Origin: Clostridia bacterium
GTDB taxonomy: Bacteria > Bacillota > Clostridia > Oscillospirales > Acutalibacteraceae
DNA length: 64,000 bases
Assembly (NCBI GenBank): GCA_017517135.1
Contig: JAFXAK010000024.1
Coordinates: 62,001-126,000, forward strand
Direction of reading: 5' to 3'
Position numbers and translations under genes: made by a program. Shown here piece by piece: positions 37,221 to 46,052 of this stretch; position 1 is the first letter of the stretch; every line of letters begins with the position of its first letter. The notes under the pieces are model-generated. The model saw only the letters and a list, made by a program, of their open reading frames with translations. It was not told where the DNA came from and made no database searches.

Positions 37221-38303
37221 ATGAACACACTTAATCTACTCTCACAAAAACAGAATATCCGCAAAACGGCATTTTTTATTGTGTTTTTTGTTTTCATTAT
37301 ATTTGTTTTTTACTCAGATATGATAAAACTTGCAGTCAATGATTCATTAAAGATATGTGCTTCGGCAATAATCCCTTCTTTGTTTCCGATGCTGATAATT
37401 TCCCGTATAATGAATGAAATAAAGATACCCGACATTATACTGCGTTTTGTAAAGCTGCCGATGAATAAAATTTTCGGGTTATCTGAGAATTGCTTTCAGG
37501 CTATATTTACGGGACTTACGGGCGGATATCCCGTAGGTGTAAAAAATGCTGTAGCATTATATAAAAACAATTCGATTTCCCTCAATGAAGCACAAAAGCT
37601 TGCACTATTTTGTGTAAGTCCCGGATTTGCATTTGCTGTAACTCTGACAGGCTCCTGTATTTTTTCAAACACAGGAATAGGTATCAGAATTTTAATTGCA
37701 AATATTCTTGCGGATTTAACAATGGCGATTTTACTGAAAAACAACAAAAATGCCGATTTGTATAAGAAAAAAACTGCTCCCATTCAAAAACCGTTCTCTG
37801 TAATACTCGCCGACAGCATCACAGAGTCTTCGTCAGCAATAATATCAATATGTGCCTGGATATGCTTTTTTTCTGCAATAATTACGCTTTTGTGTTCTTT
37901 TACAAAAATTACTTTCATAAAAAATTTAATAATACTTTTTTCTGAAATAACAAACGCGGTAACGCTTTGTGCTGAAACGAAAAATATACTTTCAGCAGCA
38001 TTCTGCTGCGGATTTTCAGGCTTTTGCATCATTTTTCAGCTATTGAATGATCTTAATTTCCTGTCTGTGAAAATTTCCTCTTTTGTATTTTCAAGACTTT
38101 TCTGCGCTGTTGTTTCCGTTATATATGAATGGCTGATTATAAGTATTTTTCCCGTCACCCTACAAACTGCCGTTCAGTATAAGCATATACGGCTCAGCAA
38201 ATATTCCGTCATAGGCTCGCTTGCCCTGTTATTTATGTGCGCAGTATTTATAATAAGCAGCTCAAACGAAAAATTAAAATACTCTTATGACAATAAAACT
38301 TAG
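37221..38303 (+). CDS. ylbJ: YlbJ-like sporulation integral membrane protein
   Basis: YlbJ is a sigma-E-dependent polytopic membrane protein required for proper spore formation. The 360-residue protein has about eight hydrophobic segments, with the first at roughly 17-31 and the family hallmark GLTGGYPVGVKNAVALY followed by LALFCVSPGFAFAVTLTGS. It diverges from yqfC. The ATG at 37221 has no recognisable ribosome site; a later start would remove the first membrane helix. Confidence 0.85.
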   Translation: MNTLNLLSQKQNIRKTAFFIVFFVFIIFVFYSDMIKLAVNDSLKICASAIIPSLFPMLIISRIMNEIKIPDIILRFVKLPMNKIFGLSENCFQAIFTGLTGGYPVGVKNAVALYKNNSISLNEAQKLALFCVSPGFAFAVTLTGSCIFSNTGIGIRILIANILADLTMAILLKNNKNADLYKKKTAPIQKPFSVILADSITESSSAIISICAWICFFSAIITLLCSFTKITFIKNLIILFSEITNAVTLCAETKNILSAAFCCGFSGFCIIFQLLNDLNFLSVKISSFVFSRLFCAVVSVIYEWLIISIFPVTLQTAVQYKHIRLSKYSVIGSLALLFMCAVFIISSSNEKLKYSYDNKT

Positions 38304-38322
38304 ATATTTACATTATTAGAAC

Positions 38323-38351
38323 TTGCCTGAATGAAACTAATGTGCTAATAT
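38323..38351 (+). promoter_or_regulatory. Promoter of the small Cys-rich gene and cysK
   Basis: TTGCCT (38323-38328) and TAATAT (38346-38351) are 17 bp apart, 41 bp before the start at 38393. Confidence 0.6.
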
Positions 38352-38392
38352 AGTATAAGTAAACTTTCTTTCAGGAACAGGAAGTGTGATAA

Positions 38393-38608
38393 ATGAAAAA
38401 AAAGTTAATCGGAGATAATATTGAACCGAAATGTGCTTATTGTAAGCACAGTAAAGCCTCCCCCGACAAAACAAAGGTGCTTTGCCCTAAAAAAGGGGTT
38501 ATGGACCTTGATTACAGCTGCAAAAAATTCAGCTATGATCCGCTCAAGCGTGTTCCCGTACGAACACCCGAGCTGCAGCAGTTTTCAAAAGAGGATTTTA
38601 GTTTATAA
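38393..38608 (+). CDS. Small Cys-rich protein, probable zinc-binding
   Basis: The 71-residue protein has four cysteines as CAYCKHSK, VLCPKKG and SCKKF, a zinc-ribbon-like spacing with many lysines. I do not recognise a named family. AGGAAGTG precedes ATG 38393. It is 12 bp upstream of cysK and shares its promoter, so it may act with cysteine synthesis or sense zinc or thiols. Confidence 0.8.
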   Translation: MKKKLIGDNIEPKCAYCKHSKASPDKTKVLCPKKGVMDLDYSCKKFSYDPLKRVPVRTPELQQFSKEDFSL

Positions 38609-38620
38609 AGGATGAGTTAA

Positions 38621-39586
38621 ATGATTAACGAATTTAAGATTGGTTTAGGAATTGATAAGGATGCAAGAATTGCCGGGGATCTTACTCAACTGTGTTCAAA
38701 CACCCCTATGCTTTCTCTTAAAGGCTTTTGTGCCAAGCACAGCATAAACTGTGATCTGGTTGCAAAGCTGGAATATTTCAATCCCTTAGGCAGTGCAAAA
38801 GACAGAGTTGCATTAAATATGATAACTGCTGCCGAAAAAAACGGACTTATTGACAGAGATACAGTTATAATCGAGCCCACAAGCGGTAATACGGGTATAG
38901 GATTAGCATATGTATGCGCCATAAAGGGCTACAGATTGATTCTGACAATGCCTGAAAATATGAGCGAGGAAAGAATAAAGCTTCTCAAAGCCTTGGGAGC
39001 CGAAATTGAGTTAACCCCTGCAGGGCAAGGTATGACAGGTGCAATAGAGAAAGCTGCGGAAATAGCTAAAACTCTCGAGAACACCTATATTCCCGATCAG
39101 TTCAACAATCCTGCAAATCCCGATGCACACAGAAAAACAACAGGCCCCGAAATTCTCAGAGACTGCTACTGCAAGGTTGATTATTTTGTTGCGGGTGTCG
39201 GCACGGGAGGCACCATAACAGGTGTCGGAGAGGTGCTGAAGGCATATAACAAGGATGTAAAAATAATAGCGGTTGAGCCGGCTTCCTCCCCTGTTTTATC
39301 GGACGGTGAAAAAGGGGCTCACGGCTTGATGGGAATCGGTGCAGGCTTTGTACCGTCTGTATTGAACAGAAATATAATTGACGAAATTATTACCGTAACA
39401 GAAGAAGAAGCAATCTCGGCAGCTAAAGAGGTTGCAAAAACAGACGGATTGTTGATAGGTATTTCTTCCGGTGCAGCACTTCACGCAGCAAAGAAGCTTG
39501 CATTAAAAATCAATAACAAGCGTGCAAGAATAGTTGTTCTGCTTCCCGACGGCGGTGAAAGATACCTTTCCACTCAGTTATTTTAA
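38621..39586 (+). CDS. cysK: Cysteine synthase (O-acetylserine sulfhydrylase)
   Basis: CysK makes cysteine from O-acetylserine and sulfide with PLP. The 321-residue protein has the PLP lysine in NPLGSAKDRVAL, the substrate loop TSGNTGIGLA, the phosphate-binding GVGTGGTITGVG and LIGISSGAALHAA, in normal order and length. An AAGGATG ribosome site precedes ATG 38621. It is followed by a strong terminator. Confidence 0.96.
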   Translation: MINEFKIGLGIDKDARIAGDLTQLCSNTPMLSLKGFCAKHSINCDLVAKLEYFNPLGSAKDRVALNMITAAEKNGLIDRDTVIIEPTSGNTGIGLAYVCAIKGYRLILTMPENMSEERIKLLKALGAEIELTPAGQGMTGAIEKAAEIAKTLENTYIPDQFNNPANPDAHRKTTGPEILRDCYCKVDYFVAGVGTGGTITGVGEVLKAYNKDVKIIAVEPASSPVLSDGEKGAHGLMGIGAGFVPSVLNRNIIDEIITVTEEEAISAAKEVAKTDGLLIGISSGAALHAAKKLALKINNKRARIVVLLPDGGERYLSTQLF

Positions 39587-39600
39587 TCAATGTATAAACA

Positions 39601-39646
39601 CAAAGGATATGCTTTTTTAATAAAGGCGTATCCTTTGTTTTTTTTA
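39601..39646 (+). terminator. Terminator after cysK
   Basis: CAAAGGATATGC pairs with GCGTATCCTTTG (one G-U-type pair), then nine T residues. Confidence 0.85.
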
Positions 39647-39663
39647 TGAAAGGGGCTTATACA

Positions 39664-40827
39664 ATGCAAACATTAGAAATTAATGACAACGGCTCGCTTG
39701 TTGAAATGATACAGCTATCACTGTCACGGGCAGGATTTTTTGATTCTGCTGTTGACGGAATTTTCGGTCCAGTAACACAAAGAGCTGTTGTTGATTTTCA
39801 AAATTCTTTCGGCTTGCCAGCAGACGGAATAGTGGGAATAAACACATGGGATAAGCTATCGGTATTTATAAAAGGATATTGCTATAAATCTTTGGGATTT
39901 AAGCTGATACCTACAAATATTTCATATTCATATGAACTTGTAAAAAACCTCACAGACGGATTAAAAAAGCGTTATTCGTTTATTACGGCAGACAAAATCG
40001 GTTCAAGCACAATGGGAAAAGACCTTCCCTTATTAGTTATTGGCAACGGAAATAAAAATTTATTTATAACAGCAGCTTTTCATGCAAATGAATGGATAAC
40101 AATTCCGATTATACTTAAATTTGCGGAAGAATACCTTGAAGCATATTCAAAAGGAAAAACAATAGCGGGACAAAAAGCTGAATTTCTGTTTAACAATGTA
40201 ACATTACACATAGCACCTTTGGTAAATCCTGACGGGGTTGATCTTGTAACAGGAGCATTGCAGCAAGGTGAATTTTATGCTAATGCAGTAAAAATCAGCA
40301 ATGATTTCAAGGATATTCCGTTCCCGTCAGGCTGGAAAGCAAATATTCTCGGTACTGATCTTAACCTCCAGTTCCCTGCCCGTTGGAAGACTGCAAAAGC
40401 AATAAAATATGCTCAGGGCTTCTCTCAACCTGCCCCGAGAGATTTCGTAGGCTTCGCACCTTTGGAAACAAACGAAGCGAAAGCGATATACAACTATACA
40501 GCAGCAAATAGTTTTGATATGATATTGGCTTATCATACTCAGGGAAAAGAAATATATTGGAAATTTGCGGATTTTTTGCCCCATAAAAGCAAAGAAATTG
40601 CAGAAAGCCTGAGCTGTGCCAGCGGTTATGAATTAGAAATTACACCTGATTTTGCCGCAAATGCGGGCTATAAGGATTGGTTTATTCAGACTTTCAATAA
40701 ACCGGGCTACACAATTGAAGCAGGCATAGGTGAAAGTCCGCTTCCCCTCTCACAGTTTGACGAAATTTATTCCGCCAATGAGCATCTTATAGTCAGAGCA
40801 ATGAAAGAAACTATAGAAAGAATATAA
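39664..40827 (+). CDS. M14-family metallopeptidase with N-terminal peptidoglycan-binding domain
   Basis: The likely role is hydrolysis of gamma-D-glutamyl bonds in peptidoglycan peptides, as in Bacillus endopeptidase I-like enzymes. Residues about 3-70 are a peptidoglycan-binding type 1 domain (FDSAVDGIFGPVTQRAVVDFQ), and 95-385 a zinc carboxypeptidase: zinc HxxE in FHANEWIT (His140, Glu143), the NPDGVDL loop, the third zinc histidine in LAYHTQGK and the catalytic glutamate in YTIEAGIGES. No signal peptide is present, so it may act on spore or internal muropeptides or leave by lysis. ATG 39664 follows GGGGC; the frame to 39646 is rejected. Confidence 0.88.
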   Translation: MQTLEINDNGSLVEMIQLSLSRAGFFDSAVDGIFGPVTQRAVVDFQNSFGLPADGIVGINTWDKLSVFIKGYCYKSLGFKLIPTNISYSYELVKNLTDGLKKRYSFITADKIGSSTMGKDLPLLVIGNGNKNLFITAAFHANEWITIPIILKFAEEYLEAYSKGKTIAGQKAEFLFNNVTLHIAPLVNPDGVDLVTGALQQGEFYANAVKISNDFKDIPFPSGWKANILGTDLNLQFPARWKTAKAIKYAQGFSQPAPRDFVGFAPLETNEAKAIYNYTAANSFDMILAYHTQGKEIYWKFADFLPHKSKEIAESLSCASGYELEITPDFAANAGYKDWFIQTFNKPGYTIEAGIGESPLPLSQFDEIYSANEHLIVRAMKETIERI

Positions 40828-40840
40828 GAGTATAATCGGA

Positions 40841-40876
40841 AAAGCAGCAGACATCATAGCAATTGTCTGCTGCTTT
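40841..40876. terminator. Shared terminator, M14 and GH16 remnant
   Basis: A perfect 12-bp stem AAAGCAGCAGAC/GTCTGCTGCTTT lies between two convergent genes. Confidence 0.8.
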
Positions 40877-40883
40877 CTTCTGT

Positions 40884-41429
40884 TTACTGTTTATACTGAT
40901 AGCATCTTACATAATCAACTGTCATTGATGCGGGAAGAAAATCATTATCATAAATATCTTCATTTACACCGACTGAAATTATAAGATACAAGGGCACCTC
41001 ACACACTCCGCCGAAGGAGGTTCTTGCGGTTTCAACACCGTTTACATAGAAAATATATTCCTCTTCGTTCCATTCAACACCGTAGGTATTGAACTTATTA
41101 TAAGGATCATCGGCATAAAACCAGCCCTGAATTTCCTGCTGATGTGCATCCCCGTAGGAATCTATGTGAACGGTCTGATAAATTGAGCCGAAATATTCAT
41201 CGCTGTCATAGCCGGTTTTTGTTTCAAGTATATCAATTTCAGCACCGCTTACACCGCCGTCTGTATCATCATCCCACATCCCGTCTGTCAACAGCCAGAA
41301 GGCAGGATTTATACCTTTTCCATTGGGAAGAATACATCTTATTTCAAGATATCCGTGAAGCTGCTCGTAGCCTACATATCCGGCATCATACTGCTTGTTA
41401 TGTATCAATATTACTGTTCTGTCAATAAC
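40884..41429 (-). pseudogene. 5'-truncated GH16 beta-glucanase/laminarinase-like gene
   Basis: The readable frame encodes the C-terminal two thirds of a GH16 glycosidase: YLEIRCILPNGKGINPAFWLL, the catalytic ExDxxE motif as AEIDILET and the closing MTVDYVRCYQY. The N-terminal strands and any signal peptide are absent: the frame is blocked by a stop at 41432, directly beside the hydrogenase-operon terminator. The only start candidate in the frame is a TTG at 41408 inside the domain. This is a decayed copy cut at its 5' end. Confidence 0.8.
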
Positions 41430-41436
41430 TTACAAT

Positions 41437-41484
41437 AAAACAAGACTGCATTTCTGCCTTAACAGCAGATTTGCAGTCTTGTTT
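41437..41484 (-). terminator. Terminator of the hydrogenase operon
   Basis: AAAACAAGACTGCA pairs with TGCAGTCTTGTTTT around a loop that holds a second small hairpin; the T-rich tail is on the minus strand. Confidence 0.85.
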
Positions 41485-41508
41485 TCAAGCTGATTTCTCA
41501 GCAGTTAA

Positions 41509-43254
41509 TTAATACTTATTACGCTTTGTGTAAGCTGTGTGGAGAATCTCGTGAGCCTTGTGGCTGTTGGGTTCACCGAAGTATTCAGCATAGATAGCCT
41601 TAACATCGGGATTTTCGTGAGATTTTCTTACGGGAAGAGCCTTATCATCCGCATAAAGACCTGCAGCTCTTGCAGCTCTGATATCTGTATTGTTGTGAAC
41701 TGCTGCGGGCTGGATGGGCTGACCGCCGCCGTTTACACAACCGCCGGGACAAGCCATAATTTCAATGAAATCATAAGACTTCTCACCGCTCTTGATCATT
41801 TCAAGAAGCTGCTTTGCATTAGCTGTACCTGAGCAGACAGCAACATTGATTTCGTTGCCTGCAATATTATAGGTTGCTTCCTTGATACCATCAACACCTC
41901 TTACATCGTGGAAATCAAGCTCCTTGAGCTCTTCCTTTGTAAGAACTTCATAAGCTGTACGAAGAGCAGCTTCCATAACACCGCCTGTAGCACCGAAGAT
42001 AGTACCTGCACCTGAGCCGAGACCGAAGGGAGCATCAAATTCTTCATCGGGAAGAACATTGAAGAGAATACCGGCTTTCTTGATCATTCTTGCAAGCTCT
42101 CTTACAGTAAGAACAGCATCGATATCAGCAAGACCTTCAACAGCTGTGTGGTCAAGTCTTTCAGCCTCAAACTTCTTAGCAGTACAGGGCATTACGGATA
42201 CAACATAGATATTCTTGGGATCAATACCCATTTTTTCTGCATAATATGTCTTAGCTACGGAACCGAACATTCCCTGAGGAGATTTACAGGAAGAAAGATT
42301 GGGAATAAATTCAGGATAGTAGGTTTCGCAATATTTAATCCATCCGGGTGAGCAGGATGTGATAAGAGGAAGATTTTCCTTCTTTGTGTATCTGCCGAGG
42401 AATTCTGTTGCTTCTTCCATAATTGTAAGGTCAGCAGAGAAGTTGGTATCAAACACACCGTCAAAGCCGAGAGCCTTGAGAGCAGCAACCATCTTGCCTG
42501 TTACAACAGTACCCATTTCATAGCCGAATTCTTCACCGAGACCAACTCTTACAGCAGGAGCTGTCTGAACAATAACATGCTTTTCGGGATCATTGAGAGC
42601 TGCAATAACCTTAGCTGTGTCATCTCTTTCAGCAATAGCACCTGTGGGACAAACGGTAATACACTGACCGCAGGAGATACAGGATGTTTCAGCAAGTGTC
42701 TTCTCGAATGCAGAGCCGATATGAGTATCAAAGCCTCTTGCATTTGCACCGATTACACCAACACCCTGATTCTTTTCGCAAGCTGCAACACAACGACGGC
42801 AAAGGATGCACTTGTCGTTATCTCTGTACATATGAGCAGCAGAACGGTCTATTTCATAGTGTGTTTTTACACCTGCAAAAGCTTCTTCATTTTCAATGCC
42901 GTAATCATGGCAAAGCTTCTGAAGCTCACAGTTACCTGAACGAACACAGGAAAGACATTCCTTCTTGTGGTTTGAAAGAATAAGCTCAAGAGTTGTTTTT
43001 CTTGCTGCAACAACCTTGGGAGTATTTGTGAATACTTCCATTCCTTCATTTACGGGATATACGCAAGCAGCAACAAGGCTTCTTGCACCCTTAACTTCAA
43101 CAACGCAGATACGGCAAGCACCGATTTCGTTGATGTCTTTAAGATAGCAAAGAGTAGGGATTTCAATTCCTGCCATACGGGCAGCAGTAAGGATAGAGCT
43201 GCCGGCCGGAACGGTATAGTCTCTGCCGTTAATTTTAATATTTACATCAGCCAT
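41509..43254 (-). CDS. hydA: [FeFe] hydrogenase catalytic subunit, NAD-linked HydA/HndD type
   Basis: This subunit forms or oxidises H2 at the H-cluster and exchanges electrons with the NuoF-type partner and ferredoxin. The 581 residues contain an N-terminal [2Fe-2S] site (CYLKDINEIGACRICVV), a His-ligated cluster (HKKECLSCVRSGNCELQKLC), two [4Fe-4S] sites (CILCRRCVAACE, CISCGQCITVCP), and all three H-cluster motifs: TSCSPGW, MPCTAKKFEAE and MACPGGCVNGGGQP. It closes the operon, 15 bp after hydB, and precedes a terminator. Confidence 0.96.
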   Translation of the reverse strand: MADVNIKINGRDYTVPAGSSILTAARMAGIEIPTLCYLKDINEIGACRICVVEVKGARSLVAACVYPVNEGMEVFTNTPKVVAARKTTLELILSNHKKECLSCVRSGNCELQKLCHDYGIENEEAFAGVKTHYEIDRSAAHMYRDNDKCILCRRCVAACEKNQGVGVIGANARGFDTHIGSAFEKTLAETSCISCGQCITVCPTGAIAERDDTAKVIAALNDPEKHVIVQTAPAVRVGLGEEFGYEMGTVVTGKMVAALKALGFDGVFDTNFSADLTIMEEATEFLGRYTKKENLPLITSCSPGWIKYCETYYPEFIPNLSSCKSPQGMFGSVAKTYYAEKMGIDPKNIYVVSVMPCTAKKFEAERLDHTAVEGLADIDAVLTVRELARMIKKAGILFNVLPDEEFDAPFGLGSGAGTIFGATGGVMEAALRTAYEVLTKEELKELDFHDVRGVDGIKEATYNIAGNEINVAVCSGTANAKQLLEMIKSGEKSYDFIEIMACPGGCVNGGGQPIQPAAVHNNTDIRAARAAGLYADDKALPVRKSHENPDVKAIYAEYFGEPNSHKAHEILHTAYTKRNKY

Positions 43255-43269
43255 TTTATCCGTTCCTCC

Positions 43270-45069
43270 TTATTCCTTTATAATTGCGTTGAACTTACAT
43301 TTTTCAATACAAGCACCGCACTTGATACACTTGGACTGGTCGATAACATGAGGATTCTTAACAGAACCTGAGATTGCACCAACGGGACAAACTCTGGAGC
43401 AAGCTGTACAACCCTTACATTTATCTTCAACAATAACGATGGAAAGAAGCTTCTTACATACGCCTGCGGGACACTTCTTGTCAACAACATGAGCTACATA
43501 TTCATCCTTGAAACGAGCATATGTTGAAAGCACGGGGTTGGGAGCAGTCTGACCGAGACCGCAAAGAGAGTTTTCTTTGATGTAGTTGCAAAGAGCTTCC
43601 ATTTCATCAAGATCCTCAAGAGTTCCCTGACCGTTTGTGATCTTTTCAAGAATTTCATAAAGTCTCTTTGTACCGATACGGCAAGGAGTACACTTACCGC
43701 AGGATTCATCAACTGTGAATTCAAGGAAGAACTTAGCGATATCAACCATACAGTTGGAATCGTCCATAACAATAAGTCCGCCTGAACCCATCATTGCACC
43801 CTGTGCTACAAGGTTATCATAGTCGATTTCGATATCAAGCATAGAAGCAGGAAGACATCCGCCGGAAGGACCACCTGTCTGAGCAGCCTTAAACTTTCTT
43901 CCGTTGGGAATACCGCCGCCGATATCCTCGATAATTTCACGAAGAGTTGTACCCATGGGGATTTCAACAAGACCTGTGTTGTGAATATTACCGCCGAGAG
44001 CAAATACCTTAGTACCTCTGGACTTCTCAGTACCCATAGAGTTGAAGAAATCTGCACCGTGGAGAAGAATCTGAGGAATATTTGCGAAGGTTTCAACATT
44101 GTTTTCTGTTGTGGGCTTACCGAAAAGTCCCTTAACTGCAGGATAAGGAGGACGGGGACGGGGCTCACCTCTGTTACCTTCAATAGATGTCATAAGAGCA
44201 GTTTCTTCACCGCATACGAATGCACCTGCACCGAGACGGATGAAGAGATCGAAATCAAAGCCGGAGCCGAAGATATCCTTACCTAAAAGACCGTATGCTC
44301 TTGCATCATCAATAGCCTTCTGAAGACGGGCAACAGCTATCGGATATTCTGCACGGACATATACATAACCTTCAGTTGCACCTGTTGCATAACCGCAGAT
44401 AGCCATAGCTTCGATTATAGCATGGGGGTCACCTTCAAGAACTGAACGGTCCATGAAAGCACCAGGGTCACCTTCGTCTGCATTACATACAACATATTTC
44501 TGATCAGCCTGATTCTTGGCCGTGAAGCTCCACTTAAGGCCTGTGGGGAAACCGCCGCCGCCGCGGCCGCGAAGTCCGGAATCCTTAACAACCTGGATAA
44601 CCTCATCGGGAGTCATTTCGGTAAGAGCCTTACCGAGTGCGGCATAACCGTCCATAGCAATGTATTCATCAATGCTTTCGGGGTTAATAACACCGCAGTT
44701 ACGAAGAGCTACTCTCTTCTGCTTTGCATAGAATGTTGTATCATTAAGAGAAACATTACCGTGTTCAACTTCAACACCTTCAGCAACCTCATTATATACA
44801 AGTCGTTCAACAATACGACCTTTAAGAAGGTGCTCTTCAACAATTTCCTTAACATCTTCTGCTTCTACACGGCTGTAGAATGTACCGTCGGGATAAACGA
44901 TAACAACAGGGCCGAGAGCACAAAGACCGAAACAACCTGTTCTTACAACCTTGACTTCGTCAGTAAGAGCATTCTTTTCAATCTGTGCTTCAAATTCAGT
45001 AATAATCTTCTGGCTTCCGGAAGATGTACAACCGGTACCGCCGCATATCAATACCTGAGCACGAACCAT
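43270..45069 (-). CDS. hydB: NADH-binding subunit of [FeFe] hydrogenase (NuoF/HydB/HndC type)
   Basis: The subunit binds FMN and NAD(H) and, in bifurcating hydrogenases, splits electron flow between NAD and ferredoxin. The 599 residues comprise a thioredoxin-like [2Fe-2S] domain (CGGTGCTSSG, RTGCFGLC), an FMN/NADH core (GRGGGGFPTGLKW, VCNADEGDPGAF, RAEYP), the CGKCTPCRIG [4Fe-4S] site, and two C-terminal clusters (CKGCTACSRVCP, CIKCGACIEKC). A GGAGG ribosome site precedes its start; it lies 20 bp after the HndB-type gene. Confidence 0.96.
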   Translation of the reverse strand: MVRAQVLICGGTGCTSSGSQKIITEFEAQIEKNALTDEVKVVRTGCFGLCALGPVVIVYPDGTFYSRVEAEDVKEIVEEHLLKGRIVERLVYNEVAEGVEVEHGNVSLNDTTFYAKQKRVALRNCGVINPESIDEYIAMDGYAALGKALTEMTPDEVIQVVKDSGLRGRGGGGFPTGLKWSFTAKNQADQKYVVCNADEGDPGAFMDRSVLEGDPHAIIEAMAICGYATGATEGYVYVRAEYPIAVARLQKAIDDARAYGLLGKDIFGSGFDFDLFIRLGAGAFVCGEETALMTSIEGNRGEPRPRPPYPAVKGLFGKPTTENNVETFANIPQILLHGADFFNSMGTEKSRGTKVFALGGNIHNTGLVEIPMGTTLREIIEDIGGGIPNGRKFKAAQTGGPSGGCLPASMLDIEIDYDNLVAQGAMMGSGGLIVMDDSNCMVDIAKFFLEFTVDESCGKCTPCRIGTKRLYEILEKITNGQGTLEDLDEMEALCNYIKENSLCGLGQTAPNPVLSTYARFKDEYVAHVVDKKCPAGVCKKLLSIVIVEDKCKGCTACSRVCPVGAISGSVKNPHVIDQSKCIKCGACIEKCKFNAIIKE

Positions 45070-45089
45070 TTTTATACCTCCAAAATAAC

Positions 45090-45455
45090 TTAAATGTTGC
45101 TGATTGTATAATCAGCTATAACACTGCCGCCCTTAAGGTGCTTTTCAACAACCTCTTTTGCTTTTTCGGGACTCATTTTAACATAAGTAACCTTGTCTTT
45201 GCCTGCTTCATAAATTTCAACAACAGGCTCAAACTGACAGATACCGATACAACCTGTCTGTGTTACGGTTACCTTATCTGCAAGACCGGCATTGTTAACT
45301 TCTTCAACAAAAGCGTTGAGTACAGGTCTTGCACCGGCAGCTATACCGCAGGTTGCCATACCGACAACAACTCTGATATCGCTGCTGCCTTCACGAAGTA
45401 CAACCTTGTTCTGCATTTTTTCTTTGATTGCTGCAAGTTCTGCTAATGACTTCAT
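45090..45455 (-). CDS. HndB-type [2Fe-2S] thioredoxin-like subunit
   Basis: The 121-residue protein fits HndB-like hydrogenase subunits: GMATCGIAAGARPV and TQTGCIGICQFEPVVEI in a thioredoxin-like fold. Only three cysteines are present (one in the first motif, two in TGCIGIC), so the usual fourth ligand is missing or supplied by another residue. It lies between the GHKL ATPase and hydB in the operon. It may bridge NuoE- and NuoF-type subunits. Confidence 0.88.
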   Translation of the reverse strand: MKSLAELAAIKEKMQNKVVLREGSSDIRVVVGMATCGIAAGARPVLNAFVEEVNNAGLADKVTVTQTGCIGICQFEPVVEIYEAGKDKVTYVKMSPEKAKEVVEKHLKGGSVIADYTISNI

Positions 45456-45491
45456 AAAAATTTTCCTTTCGTTATAGTAAATATTATTTTT

Positions 45492-46046
45492 TTAATAACC
45501 TATTTCATTGTACTGCTCTTTGAGATACTCTGAAATCCAGTTAATGACCTCGTAATTATCTAAAGGAACAGCACCTAAAACTGCTTTCAGTTCATCCGTA
45601 TCAAGTGAGACCTGACCTTTTTCGGTCTTGTGACAAAAACACCATCTGATCAAGGGACTCCCCTGTATCAATACCGTTACGGTGGAAACAATATCACCTA
45701 AAGGAGTGAAATCTATATGCCCTTTTCTGAAAGTAGCAACAGTCTGTGTGCCGTGCTCTTCGGGAAATTCATCCTTATGCTTTGATGTAATACTGAATTC
45801 ACCGTCTGTCTGCAAAGCCGCCATCTTAAACAGCGGTATTCCCAAACCGACCTTTCTTGTTGTTCTTGTTGTTCTGAAAGGATTTGCAACATCCTCTAAA
45901 AAATCTGCCTTCATTCCGCAGCCGTTGTCTGAAATTGAAATTGTCAGCTCTTCTTCATTTTCAGTAAGAAGAATATCAATTTTGTCTGCACCTGCTTTTA
46001 CGGAATTACACGCAATATCAAGAACATTAAGAGAAAGCTCTTTCAT
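45492..46046 (-). CDS. GHKL ATPase, histidine-kinase-like (hydrogenase-associated)
   Basis: The 184-residue protein is a stand-alone ATP-binding domain with the N box in DIACNSVKAGA, G1 motif SDNGCGMK and G2 motif VGLGIPL. It has no histidine phosphotransfer domain or sensor domain. Such ATPases sit near hydrogenase genes in Thermotoga and many Clostridia without assigned function. It lies 6 bp after the PHP gene. Confidence 0.88.
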   Translation of the reverse strand: MKELSLNVLDIACNSVKAGADKIDILLTENEEELTISISDNGCGMKADFLEDVANPFRTTRTTRKVGLGIPLFKMAALQTDGEFSITSKHKDEFPEEHGTQTVATFRKGHIDFTPLGDIVSTVTVLIQGSPLIRWCFCHKTEKGQVSLDTDELKAVLGAVPLDNYEVINWISEYLKEQYNEIGY

Positions 46047-46052
46047 TTTTTA

